From Betaproteobacteria bacterium UBA2592 (GTDB lineage Bacteria > Pseudomonadota > Gammaproteobacteria > Burkholderiales > Rhodocyclaceae): DNA of 10,360 bases. The stretch is taken from positions 1 through 10,360 of the forward strand of contig DDKS01000045.1 of the NCBI GenBank assembly GCA_002340095.1, read 5' to 3'. Position numbers and translations under genes: made by a program. The notes beneath the pieces were generated by a model. The model was not told where the DNA came from. It was given only the letters and a program-made list of their open reading frames with translations, and searched no databases. The first letter of the stretch is position 1; every line of letters begins with the position of its first letter. Positions 1 to 6,342 of the stretch are shown here, in pieces.

Positions 1-3
1 TTC

Positions 4-480
4 GTGCGATTGCCCTGGCTCATCTTCCAGCGCACTGTCTGGCTGCTCCTGTTGTGGTGGATCGTCAGCGAGAATCTGCCGGGTGGCAGCGGGCTTGGCC
101 TCGTCGCCATCCTCGCGGCACTGACGGCCAGCCTCTACCTGCTGCCCCCGGGAACCGGCAGGATCCGCATTGGCCCGTTGCTCGGCTTCCTCCTGCATTT
201 CGTCTGGAACTCCCTCCTGGCCGGGCTGCAAGTCACCCGTCTGGCCTTCCGGGGGCCGAAGTCCTTGAATCCGGCCATGCTCGATCTGGAACTTGCGCTG
301 CCCGTCGGCCCCCCGGCGCTGCTTTTGGTCAATGCCATCGGTCTGATGCCTGGCACGCTCGGGGTATCGCTAACCGGCAATCGGTTGCGTTTGCACACCC
401 TGGATGCGCGTTTGCCGGTGGAAGCGGAGATCCGCGCCCTGGAAGACCGTATCCGCCCGATTTTCGGAGTGCCGTCATGA
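4..480 (+). CDS. mrpE: Na+/H+ antiporter subunit E (MrpE/MnhE)
   Basis: A 158-residue protein that fits the MrpE/MnhE family, a small membrane subunit of the multisubunit cation/proton antiporter (MbhA in the archaeal hydrogenase). The N-terminal half is strongly hydrophobic, with segments at about residues 9-22 and 29-48 and a third near 57-75. The C-terminal half is soluble and carries the family signature PGTLGVSLTGNRLRLHTLD at about residues 116-134. Length is normal for the family. The start used here is a GTG three bases from the window edge, so no ribosome binding site can be seen and a start further upstream cannot be excluded. The stop overlaps the next start as ATGA, and the following genes are the other Mrp subunits, which supports the call. 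The subunit probably has a structural or assembly role rather than carrying the ion path itself. Confidence 0.9.
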   Translation: MRLPWLIFQRTVWLLLLWWIVSENLPGGSGLGLVAILAALTASLYLLPPGTGRIRIGPLLGFLLHFVWNSLLAGLQVTRLAFRGPKSLNPAMLDLELALPVGPPALLLVNAIGLMPGTLGVSLTGNRLRLHTLDARLPVEAEIRALEDRIRPIFGVPS

Positions 481-749
481 CCGGCTTCGAATTCCCCCTG
501 GCCCTGTTCCTGCTCGCCAACCTGATGCCCGCCTTGTGGACCGTCCTGGGGCGCCCGAATCCTGCCGACCCGATGCTCGTGGCCCTCTTGTTCGGCAGTA
601 CGGGAGTCGGCATCCTGGTCCTGCTGGCATACAGTGGAGCGGGCCCCGCCCTGGTGGACATTGCCCTGGTGCTGGCGCTCCTGGCCGCGATCAGCGGAAT
701 TGCCTTCGCCCGCCGGGCCTGGAACAACCGGGAGGGCGACCATGATTGA
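477..749 (+). CDS. mrpF: Na+/H+ antiporter subunit F (MrpF/MnhF)
   Basis: A 90-residue, three-helix membrane protein of the MrpF family (MbhB in archaeal Mbh). Hydrophobic segments lie at about residues 7-24, 34-52 and 59-77. The family pattern of a conserved Asp in a PxxxDP turn (D31) and a second Asp at the start of the last helix (D61, in LVDIALVLALLA) is present. MrpF has been proposed to lie on the sodium path in Mrp structures; that is family knowledge, not something seen here. The ATG overlaps the mrpE stop as ATGA, with GGAG seven bases upstream as ribosome binding site. The same reading frame is open further upstream, but those codons run inside mrpE and were not used. The 3' end overlaps mrpG by eight bases. 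Confidence 0.92.
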   Translation: MTGFEFPLALFLLANLMPALWTVLGRPNPADPMLVALLFGSTGVGILVLLAYSGAGPALVDIALVLALLAAISGIAFARRAWNNREGDHD

Positions 750-1044
750 AGCCTTGAGCACCCTGATGCTCTGTCTGGGCGCCTTCTTCTACTTTGCCGG
801 CACCCTGGGCCTGCTGCGCTTTCCCGACATCTACAGCCGTCTGCATGCCCTGGCCAAGGCGGACAATCTGGGCCTCGGCTGCATCCTGCTGGGCCTTTCG
901 TTTCAGGCCGATACCTTGGCCAGTGCCTTGAAGCTATTGTTGATCTGGCCCCTGGCGCTGGCTGCCAGTGCCGGAGTCGGTTATGCCATCGCCCACCGGG
1001 CCGAGTCGCTTGGCATTCGGCCCTGGAAAAAGGAGGCGCCATGA
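742..1044 (+). CDS. mrpG: Na+/H+ antiporter subunit G (MrpG/MnhG)
   Basis: A 100-residue membrane protein of the MrpG/PhaG family (MbhC in Mbh) with three predicted helices at about residues 5-24, 43-60 and 62-84. The signature LRFPDIYSRLHALAKADNLG at about residues 25-44 is a near-perfect match to the family pattern (LRfPDxxxRlHAxtKadtlG). The ATG is preceded by a good GGAGG box seven bases upstream, inside the end of mrpF, giving an eight-base overlap. The C-terminal tail is short and basic. The stop overlaps the next start as ATGA. It works as an accessory membrane subunit of the antiporter complex in the inner membrane. Confidence 0.94.
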   Translation: MIEALSTLMLCLGAFFYFAGTLGLLRFPDIYSRLHALAKADNLGLGCILLGLSFQADTLASALKLLLIWPLALAASAGVGYAIAHRAESLGIRPWKKEAP

Positions 1045-1304
1045 GCGCCGCCCTGGCCTTCGATCTCCTGCTCGCCGCCGGCTTGCTCTGGAGTGCCTGG
1101 CAAAGCCTGAGTAGCGCGAGACTGGACCGGGCCATCCTCCTCTTCATCACCTTCGGTCTGCTACTCACCCTGGCCTGGGCACGGCTGTCCGCCCCCGACA
1201 TCGGGCTGGCCGAGGCCGCCATCGGAGCCGGGCTCACCGGCGCCCTGCTCCTGGATGCCTACCGTGCCCTCAAACAGGGTAGCGATGCACAGGTGAATCG
1301 ATGA
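1041..1304 (+). CDS. MbhD-like subunit (MrpA C-terminal fragment, DUF4040)
   Basis: An 87-residue, three-helix protein matching the MbhD/DUF4040 domain, which in classical Mrp systems is the penultimate part of the long MrpA subunit. The key segment is ARLSAPDIGLAEAAIGAGLT at about residues 47-66, with the conserved APD (51-53) and Glu58; this is the hallmark of MbhD and of the corresponding NuoJ-like helix. Here the domain stands as its own gene, as in archaeal mbh operons. A strong AGGAGG box lies four bases before the ATG, and start and stop are both shared with neighbours through ATGA overlaps. It probably forms part of the membrane channel between the B/C subunits and the large antiporter subunits. 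Some databases name such proteins MrpB or MnhB N-terminal, so the label is ambiguous; the domain identity is less so. Confidence 0.88.
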   Translation: MSAALAFDLLLAAGLLWSAWQSLSSARLDRAILLFITFGLLLTLAWARLSAPDIGLAEAAIGAGLTGALLLDAYRALKQGSDAQVNR

Positions 1305-1957
1305 AAAAAATCGCCATCCAGCTTGCCGCGCTGGTCTTCGCGCTGGTGCTGGGCAGCGCCATGCTCGACCTCGACCCCGCCCCGGTAGACCTGCGGCCGG
1401 CCGTGGCAGCCCATCTCGAGGCGAGCGGGGTTGCCCATCCCGTCACGGCGGTGCTGCTCAATTACCGGGGCTACGACACCCTGCTGGAGGTCGCGGTACT
1501 GCTCCTGGCGTTGTTCGCTATCCTGGCCGTAATCCCGGACAGCCAGACCGGCCGACCGACCCCGGCCGCCCCCGTGCTGCAAACCCTGGCCCGCCTGGCT
1601 GTGCCACTGATGCTGGTGACTGCCACCTTCCTGCTTTGGGCGGGCGCCTTTCGCCCCGGTGGCGCCTTTCAGGCCGGATCCGTCCTGGCAGCCGCCCTGG
1701 TTCTGCTGCACCTGACCGGCCTGTTGGCGGGCTGGCCCCAGCCCGGGGCTCGCCTGCGCTGGGGACTGGCCGCCGGCTTTCTGGTGTTCCTTGCTGTGGC
1801 AGCCGCCCTGCTGCTCCAGGGCCACCTGCTGCAATACCCGCCGGCCTGGGCGGGGCTGTTGATCCTGTGCATCGAATTTGCGCTGACCCTTTCCCTGGGT
1901 CTGCTCCTGGCCGGGCTGTTCCTGTTTCTCTCCCGCGACACGGAAGGCGCCCCATGA
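1301..1957 (+). CDS. mrpB: MbhE-MrpB fusion, Na+/H+ antiporter subunit B
   Basis: A 218-residue protein with two joined parts. Residues 1-80 match the MbhE domain, normally the very C-terminus of MrpA: an N-terminal hydrophobic stretch (about 5-22), then VTAVLLNYRGYDTLLEV at 48-64 with a conserved Glu at 63, leading into a helix to about residue 78. Residues 95-210 match the MrpB/MnhB domain, with four hydrophobic helices and the signature PGGAFQAGSVLAAA at 119-132. A stand-alone MrpB is usually about 140 residues, so the extra length is explained by the MbhE part. The ATG overlaps the previous stop as ATGA, with a moderate AGGTGA box upstream. The stop overlaps mrpC as ATGA. Role: membrane subunit of the cation/proton antiporter. 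Confidence 0.9.
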   Translation: MKKIAIQLAALVFALVLGSAMLDLDPAPVDLRPAVAAHLEASGVAHPVTAVLLNYRGYDTLLEVAVLLLALFAILAVIPDSQTGRPTPAAPVLQTLARLAVPLMLVTATFLLWAGAFRPGGAFQAGSVLAAALVLLHLTGLLAGWPQPGARLRWGLAAGFLVFLAVAAALLLQGHLLQYPPAWAGLLILCIEFALTLSLGLLLAGLFLFLSRDTEGAP

Positions 1958-2256
1958 GTACCGGCCTGCTGTTCGCCCTGGTCGGAGCCGCCCTGTTCCC
2001 GATGGGGGTGGCGGGTTTGCTCGTGCAGCGGCACCTGCTGCGCCGCATCCTCGCCTTCAACCTGATGGGCAGCGGCGCTTTTTTGATTCTGGTAGGTCTG
2101 GCCCAGCGCCAGGATGTGGCCGACCCGGTGCCCCAGGCCATGGTGCTGACCGGCATCGTGGTGGCAGTGGCGGCCACGGCCCTGGCCCTGGCCCTGACCC
2201 GGCGCCTCTATGCCCTGACCGGCAGACTGGAACTGCCGGATGTCGAACATGACTGA
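1954..2256 (+). CDS. mrpC: Na+/H+ antiporter subunit C (MrpC/MnhC, NuoK-like)
   Basis: A 100-residue protein of the MrpC/NuoK family (MbhG in Mbh). Three helices are visible at about residues 3-23, 30-49 and 60-82. The motif LRRILAFNLMGSGAFLILVG (29-48) and the downstream DPVPQAMVLTGIVVAVAATA (56-75) are characteristic: the DPxPQAxVLTgIVi pattern is very well conserved in MrpC. The ATG overlaps the mrpB stop as ATGA, with GGAAGG upstream. The GGCCCT hexamer is repeated three times at about 2178-2195 within the last helix, encoding Ala-Leu repeats; this is probably codon bias. The 3' end overlaps the next gene by up to 17 bases. Confidence 0.94.
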   Translation: MSTGLLFALVGAALFPMGVAGLLVQRHLLRRILAFNLMGSGAFLILVGLAQRQDVADPVPQAMVLTGIVVAVAATALALALTRRLYALTGRLELPDVEHD

Positions 2257-3700
2257 GGCGCTTTTAGATCCCCTGCCCGGCCTGATCCTGCTGCCCCTGG
2301 CCTGGGGCATCGCCGCCTTTCTGCTCGGACCGGGCCGGGGCGCGGCTCCGGCCATCGTCACCCTGAGCCTGCAATTCCTGTTTTGCCTGCAACTCACCCA
2401 CCAGGTGTTGGCGGATGGGCCAGCCACCCACCCGGTCGGCGGCTGGGGCGCACCGCTCGGCATCGACCTGATGGCCGATGGCCTGGCCACGGCAATGCTG
2501 CTGCTCACCCAGGCGGTGGCCCTGCCCCTGGCTGTTTATGCCCGCGCCTACTTCCGCCCCGGGGCGCCGGAAGCCCGGCATTTCTGGCCCCTGTTCGGCC
2601 TCTTGCTGGCTGGCCTGAACGGGCTGTTTCTCTCCGCCGACCTCTTCAATGTGTATGTGACCCTGGAGCTGGTAGGGCTCGCTGCCGTCGGGCTGGTGGC
2701 CATGGGCGGTGGTGCCGGGCAGATCGCGGCGGCGCTGCGCTACCTGTTCGCCACCTTGCTGGGCTCCGGGGCCTACCTGCTCGGGGTGGCGCTGATCTAC
2801 GGCAGTTACGGCAGCGTCTCCATCACCACCCTGGAACCCCTGGTGGCCGCCCATGCCCCGACCCTGGTCGGGCTGGCCGGAGGATTGATGCTGCTTGGGC
2901 TGATGCTGAAAACCGCCCTGTTCCCCTTCCACTTCTGGCTGCCCCCGGCCCACGGCGGCGCTGCCGCCCCGGTGTCGGCCCTGCTCTCGGCCCTGGTGGT
3001 GAAGGCCTCCTTCTACCTGATCCTGCGTCTCTGGCTGGGCCCCCTGGCACCGCTCTCCGCCCTGCATCCCCTGCTGCCCTGGCTGCCGGCCCTGCTTGGT
3101 ACGGCGGCCATCTTCTGGGGCTCCTGGAAGGCAATCCGGGCCCTGCGCCTGAAAATGATGATTGCCTATTCGACCGTCGCCCAACTGGGCTACCTGTTCC
3201 TGATCTTTCCCCTGCTCGGCGCCCTGGGCGGGCTTCAAGCCGGCATCATGCAAGCTTTTGCCCACGGCCTGGCCAAGGCCGCCATGTTCGCCGCCGCCGG
3301 GGTGCTGATCAAGGCCACCGGCCAGGACACCATTGCCGGGCTGGCCGGGGCCGCCCAGAAACTGCCTCTGACCCTGTTCGCTTTCGGCCTGGCCGGAGTG
3401 ACCCTGATGGGCTTGCCCCCCTCGGCTGGGTTCCTGGCCAAATGGCAGCTGATCGAAGCCGCCCTGGGCCAGGACTGCTGGCTGATCGCCCTGGTGGCCC
3501 TGGCCGGGGGCTTGCTCGCCGCCGTATATGTGTTCCGGGTGCTGCGCCAGGCCTTCCTGCTCACGGCACCTGAAAGCAGCTTGCAGCCGGTGCCCCGCAG
3601 CCTGGAATGGGCGGCTTTCGCCCTGGCCAGCGCCAGCGTCCTGCTGGGTCTGCGCGGAGTGGAACTGATGCAGCTCCTGCATGTGGGGTGGGCCGGATGA
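2240..3700 (+). CDS. mrpD: Na+/H+ antiporter subunit D, first copy (MrpD-like)
   Basis: A 486-residue polytopic protein with about 14 helices, of the proton-conducting membrane transporter family that includes MrpA, MrpD and NuoL/M/N. Expected charged residues in the membrane are present: Glu143 (NVYVTLELVG), Lys224 (LMLKTALFPFHFWLPPAHGG), Lys255 (LVVKASFYL), the His342/Lys346 pair (QAFAHGLAKAAMF) and Lys401 (GFLAKWQL). These line up with the Glu/Lys pair and the central Lys/His residues used for proton transfer in this family. The first ATG is at 2240; a second in-frame ATG at 2249 would give a shorter eight-base overlap with mrpC, and neither has a strong ribosome binding site, so the exact start is open. 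The stop overlaps the next start as ATGA. The FHFWLPPAH motif is nearer MrpD/NuoM/NuoN than MrpA. Confidence 0.92.
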   Translation: MSNMTEALLDPLPGLILLPLAWGIAAFLLGPGRGAAPAIVTLSLQFLFCLQLTHQVLADGPATHPVGGWGAPLGIDLMADGLATAMLLLTQAVALPLAVYARAYFRPGAPEARHFWPLFGLLLAGLNGLFLSADLFNVYVTLELVGLAAVGLVAMGGGAGQIAAALRYLFATLLGSGAYLLGVALIYGSYGSVSITTLEPLVAAHAPTLVGLAGGLMLLGLMLKTALFPFHFWLPPAHGGAAAPVSALLSALVVKASFYLILRLWLGPLAPLSALHPLLPWLPALLGTAAIFWGSWKAIRALRLKMMIAYSTVAQLGYLFLIFPLLGALGGLQAGIMQAFAHGLAKAAMFAAAGVLIKATGQDTIAGLAGAAQKLPLTLFAFGLAGVTLMGLPPSAGFLAKWQLIEAALGQDCWLIALVALAGGLLAAVYVFRVLRQAFLLTAPESSLQPVPRSLEWAAFALASASVLLGLRGVELMQLLHVGWAG

Positions 3701-5196
3701 GCACCAACGAAGCCCTGCTGCTGGCCGTGCTGGCCTCCTCCTTCCTGCCCGGCCTGGTGATCTTCATCCTGCCGGAACAGCAGGTGGCCCTGCGCACCAC
3801 CTTGAATCTGCTCGGCGCCTTCTCCAAACTCGGGCTGGTAATCGTCCTCCTGGCCGGGGTATACCAGGACCAAACCTACACCTTCCGCCACGTGGTCCTG
3901 CCCGGCCTGGAACTGGCCCTGAAGGCAGACGCCCTGGGCCTCCTGTTCATCACCCTGTCGGCCATCCTCTGGCTGCTCACCACCCTCTACGCCATCGGCT
4001 ACCTCGAAGGGGCGCCACACCGGAGCCGCTTCTTCGGCTTCTTCAGCCTGTGCGTCACGGCCACCATGGGCATCGCCATGGCCGGCAACCTGTTTACCTT
4101 CTTCATCTTCTATGAACTGCTGACCCTGTCCACCTTCCCCCTGGTGGTGCACCGGGGCACCGACAAGGCCATGCAGGGGGGCACGGTCTACCTGCGTTAC
4201 ACCCTCTTTGGCGGCGCCCTGCTCCTGGCCGGCATCGTCTGGCTGCATCACCTGCTGGGTCACACCGAGTTCGCCCACGCGGGCATCGTGGCCAGCCTGG
4301 GGGCGGAACACACGGGCTCGCTGAAGCTGATCTTCCTGCTCCTGATCGCCGGCATCGGCGTCAAGGCGGCCCTGGTGCCCCTGCATGGCTGGCTGCCCCA
4401 GGCCATGGTGGCCCCTGCCCCGGTCTCGGCCCTGCTGCATGCGGTGGCCGTGGTCAAGGCGGGCGCCTTCGGCATCGCCCGGGTGGTCTATGAAGTCTAT
4501 GGGGTGGAGTTTGCCCAGTCCTTGAACCTGCTGCTGCCCCTGGCCCTGGTGGCGGCCATCACCATCCTCTGGGGCAGCCTGCGTGCCCTGTTCCAGGACG
4601 ACCTGAAGAAGCGGCTGGCCTTTTCCACGGTCAGTCAGGTTGCCTACATCGCCCTGGGCCTGGCCCTGTTCGGTCCCGTTGCCACCGTGGGCGGGCTGGT
4701 GCACCAGGGCATCATGAAGATCACCCTGTTCTTCTGCGCCGGCAACTACGCGGAAACTCTGGGCATCCACAAGGTGAGCGAGATGAACGGGGCCGGACGG
4801 CGCATGCCGCTCACCACCCTGGCCTTTTCCATCGCCGCCCTGGGCATGATGGGCGCCCCTTTCACGGCCGGGGCCATCAGCAAGGCCTGGCTGATGGACG
4901 GGGCGGAAGCAGCCGGCAGCCCCTGGGCAGTCTGGGTGCTGTGGACCTCCAGCCTGCTCAATGCCGCTTACTTCCTGCCCATCCTCTGGCGTGCCTGGTT
5001 CAAAGAGGCAAAAACCTGGCCCCATGAACACATTCCCGCCCGGGGCTGGCGCGAAACCGGCTGGCTACTGCTCCTGCCACCGCTACTGACGGCAGTCGCC
5101 ACCCTGGCGGCCGGCATCTTTGCCGATAGCAGCATCAGCCCCCTGGCCTGGGCCCAACTCATCACCGAACGGGAATATCTCACACGCCAGCCTTGA
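3697..5196 (+). CDS. Second large antiporter subunit (MrpA N-terminal/MrpD-like)
   Basis: A 499-residue polytopic protein with about 14 helices, of the same transporter family as the preceding gene but clearly a different paralogue. Key residues are Glu140 (FFIFYELLTLS), Lys223 (GIGVKAALVPLHGWLPQAM), Lys254 (AVVKAGAFGIAR), His336, Lys341 (VHQGIMKITLFF) and Lys396. The stretch WLPQAMVAPAPVSALLHAV at 232-250 resembles the MrpA/NuoL form (WLPxAMxAPTPVSAxLHsA) more than MrpD, so it may stand in for the N-terminal antiporter domain of MrpA. At about 500 residues it lacks the C-terminal MbhD/MbhE extension of a full MrpA (about 800), which is encoded separately upstream. I used the ATG at 3697, which overlaps the previous stop as ATGA; the frame is open further upstream but runs inside the previous gene. 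It is the last gene of the operon. Confidence 0.9.
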   Translation: MSTNEALLLAVLASSFLPGLVIFILPEQQVALRTTLNLLGAFSKLGLVIVLLAGVYQDQTYTFRHVVLPGLELALKADALGLLFITLSAILWLLTTLYAIGYLEGAPHRSRFFGFFSLCVTATMGIAMAGNLFTFFIFYELLTLSTFPLVVHRGTDKAMQGGTVYLRYTLFGGALLLAGIVWLHHLLGHTEFAHAGIVASLGAEHTGSLKLIFLLLIAGIGVKAALVPLHGWLPQAMVAPAPVSALLHAVAVVKAGAFGIARVVYEVYGVEFAQSLNLLLPLALVAAITILWGSLRALFQDDLKKRLAFSTVSQVAYIALGLALFGPVATVGGLVHQGIMKITLFFCAGNYAETLGIHKVSEMNGAGRRMPLTTLAFSIAALGMMGAPFTAGAISKAWLMDGAEAAGSPWAVWVLWTSSLLNAAYFLPILWRAWFKEAKTWPHEHIPARGWRETGWLLLLPPLLTAVATLAAGIFADSSISPLAWAQLITEREYLTRQP

Positions 5197-5217
5197 CAGG
5201 ACATGGGGGCCATGGGC
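5197..5217. other. Convergent intergenic gap, no clear terminator
   Basis: Only 21 bases separate the stop of the antiporter operon (plus strand) from the stop of ruvB (minus strand). The gap contains a CCATGG palindrome flanked by a G-run but no stem followed by a T-run in either direction. Transcription from the two sides must therefore end inside the opposing gene, by a factor-dependent mechanism, or at the nearby inverted repeat at 5221-5244. Confidence 0.6.
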
Positions 5218-6321
5218 TCAACGGTCGCAAGGAGGTTCGACCGTATCCCACAACTCCGGGGTTAGCCCTGCTTCGGGGCGCACTTGCCGTCCGCCACCTT
5301 CCAAGCCCAGGTGCCGGTAAATGGCGGGAGTGGCGATGCGACCACGCAGGGTGCGCTGCAGATAGCCTTGCTGGATAAGATAGGGTTCGAGTACGTCCTC
5401 GATGGTGTCTCGGGATTCGCCAATCGCGGCAGCGAGGTTGTCCACCCCCACCGGACCACCACCAAACTTGTCGATGATGGCCACAATGAGCTTCTTGTCC
5501 ATCAGGTCGAGGCCGACGGGATCCACGTCGAGCAGGGTCAGGGCGGCATCGGCCGTGGCCCGGGTGATGCGGCCATCGGCCTTCACCTCGGCGTAGTCGC
5601 GCACCCGGCGCAGCAGCCGGTTGGCGATCCGGGGCGTGCCCCGGGAGCGACGCGCGATTTCCAGGGCCCCCTCCGGGTCCAGGGGGGCGTTGAGCAGGTG
5701 GGCCGAGCGGCTGACGATCTGCTGCAGTTCCGCCGGGGTGTAGAACTCCAGCCGGGCGACGATGCCGAAGCGGTCGCGCAGGGGGTTGGTGAGCATCCCG
5801 GCCCGGGTGGTGGCGCCCACCAGGGTGAAGGGCGGCAGGTCCAGCTTCACCGAGCGGGCCGCCGGGCCCTCGCCGATCATGATGTCGATCTGGTAATCCT
5901 CCATGGCCGGGTAGAGGATTTCCTCCACCACCGGGGAGAGGCGGTGGATTTCGTCGATGAACAGGATGTCGTGGGGTTCCAGGTTGGTGAGCAGGGCCGC
6001 CAGGTCCCCCGCCCGCTCCAGCACCGGACCCGAGGTCTGGCGCAGGTTCACCCCCATTTCCTGGGCCAGGATGTGGGCGAGCGTCGTCTTGCCCAGGCCC
6101 GGAGGTCCAAAGAGCAGCACGTGATCGAGGGATTCGCCCCGGTTCCGGGCTGCCTGGATGAAGATTTCCAGTTGTTCGCGGATCTTCTGCTGGCCCGTGT
6201 AGTCGGCCAGGCGCTTGGGACGCAGGGCCCGCTCCAGGGCTTCTTCCTGGGCGGATCTGGACTGGGGGGCAATGAGCCGGTCAGCGCCGGGCAAAGGGGT
6301 CAGATTGTCAGTTTCGATCAT
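5218..6321 (-). CDS. ruvB: Holliday junction branch migration ATPase RuvB
   Basis: A 367-residue AAA+ ATPase, the motor that drives branch migration of Holliday junctions with RuvA. All the landmarks are visible: Walker A GPPGLGKTT at residues 72-80, Walker B ILFIDEIH at 119-126 (Asp123, Glu124), sensor-1 region GATTRAG at 169-175, the sensor-2/arginine segment RGTPRIANRLLRR at 228-240, and the winged-helix DNA-binding domain with QQGYLQRTLRGR at 317-328. The family is usually about 335-350 residues. The extra length lies in an N-terminal lead of some 20 residues and a C-terminal tail after YRHLGL (about 340-367), ending in VEPPCDR. The ATG is 21 bases downstream of the preceding membrane-protein gene, with only a weak ribosome binding site. 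It is the last gene of the minus-strand operon. Confidence 0.98.
   Translation of the reverse strand: MIETDNLTPLPGADRLIAPQSRSAQEEALERALRPKRLADYTGQQKIREQLEIFIQAARNRGESLDHVLLFGPPGLGKTTLAHILAQEMGVNLRQTSGPVLERAGDLAALLTNLEPHDILFIDEIHRLSPVVEEILYPAMEDYQIDIMIGEGPAARSVKLDLPPFTLVGATTRAGMLTNPLRDRFGIVARLEFYTPAELQQIVSRSAHLLNAPLDPEGALEIARRSRGTPRIANRLLRRVRDYAEVKADGRITRATADAALTLLDVDPVGLDLMDKKLIVAIIDKFGGGPVGVDNLAAAIGESRDTIEDVLEPYLIQQGYLQRTLRGRIATPAIYRHLGLEGGGRQVRPEAGLTPELWDTVEPPCDR
5221..5244. repeat. 7-bp perfect inverted repeat at the ruvB 3' end
   Basis: ACGGTCG (5221-5227) and CGACCGT (5238-5244) are exact reverse complements separated by a 10-base loop. The element covers the last eight sense codons of ruvB on the minus strand and sits just after the end of the plus-strand operon. 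It could act as an RNA hairpin protecting or ending either transcript, but neither side has a T-run, so calling it an intrinsic terminator is not justified. A chance palindrome in GC-rich coding DNA remains possible. Confidence 0.45.
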
Positions 6322-6342
6322 GGCAGGCTCAGGTGTTATCCC

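Noticed and set aside
2178..2195. Three tandem GGCCCT hexamers in mrpC
   Set aside because: They encode Ala-Leu repeats in a transmembrane helix; CTG and GCC are the favoured codons throughout, so this is codon bias rather than a functional repeat.
2264..3682. A 472-codon open frame on the minus strand opposite the first MrpD-like gene
   Set aside because: Composition is dominated by Gln and Gly, as expected from reading CTG/GCC codons backwards. It has no start signal or family resemblance.
3235..5031. A 598-codon open frame on the minus strand opposite D1/D2
   Set aside because: Antisense shadow with low-complexity Gln/Gly/His composition. The plus-strand frame encodes a clear transporter.
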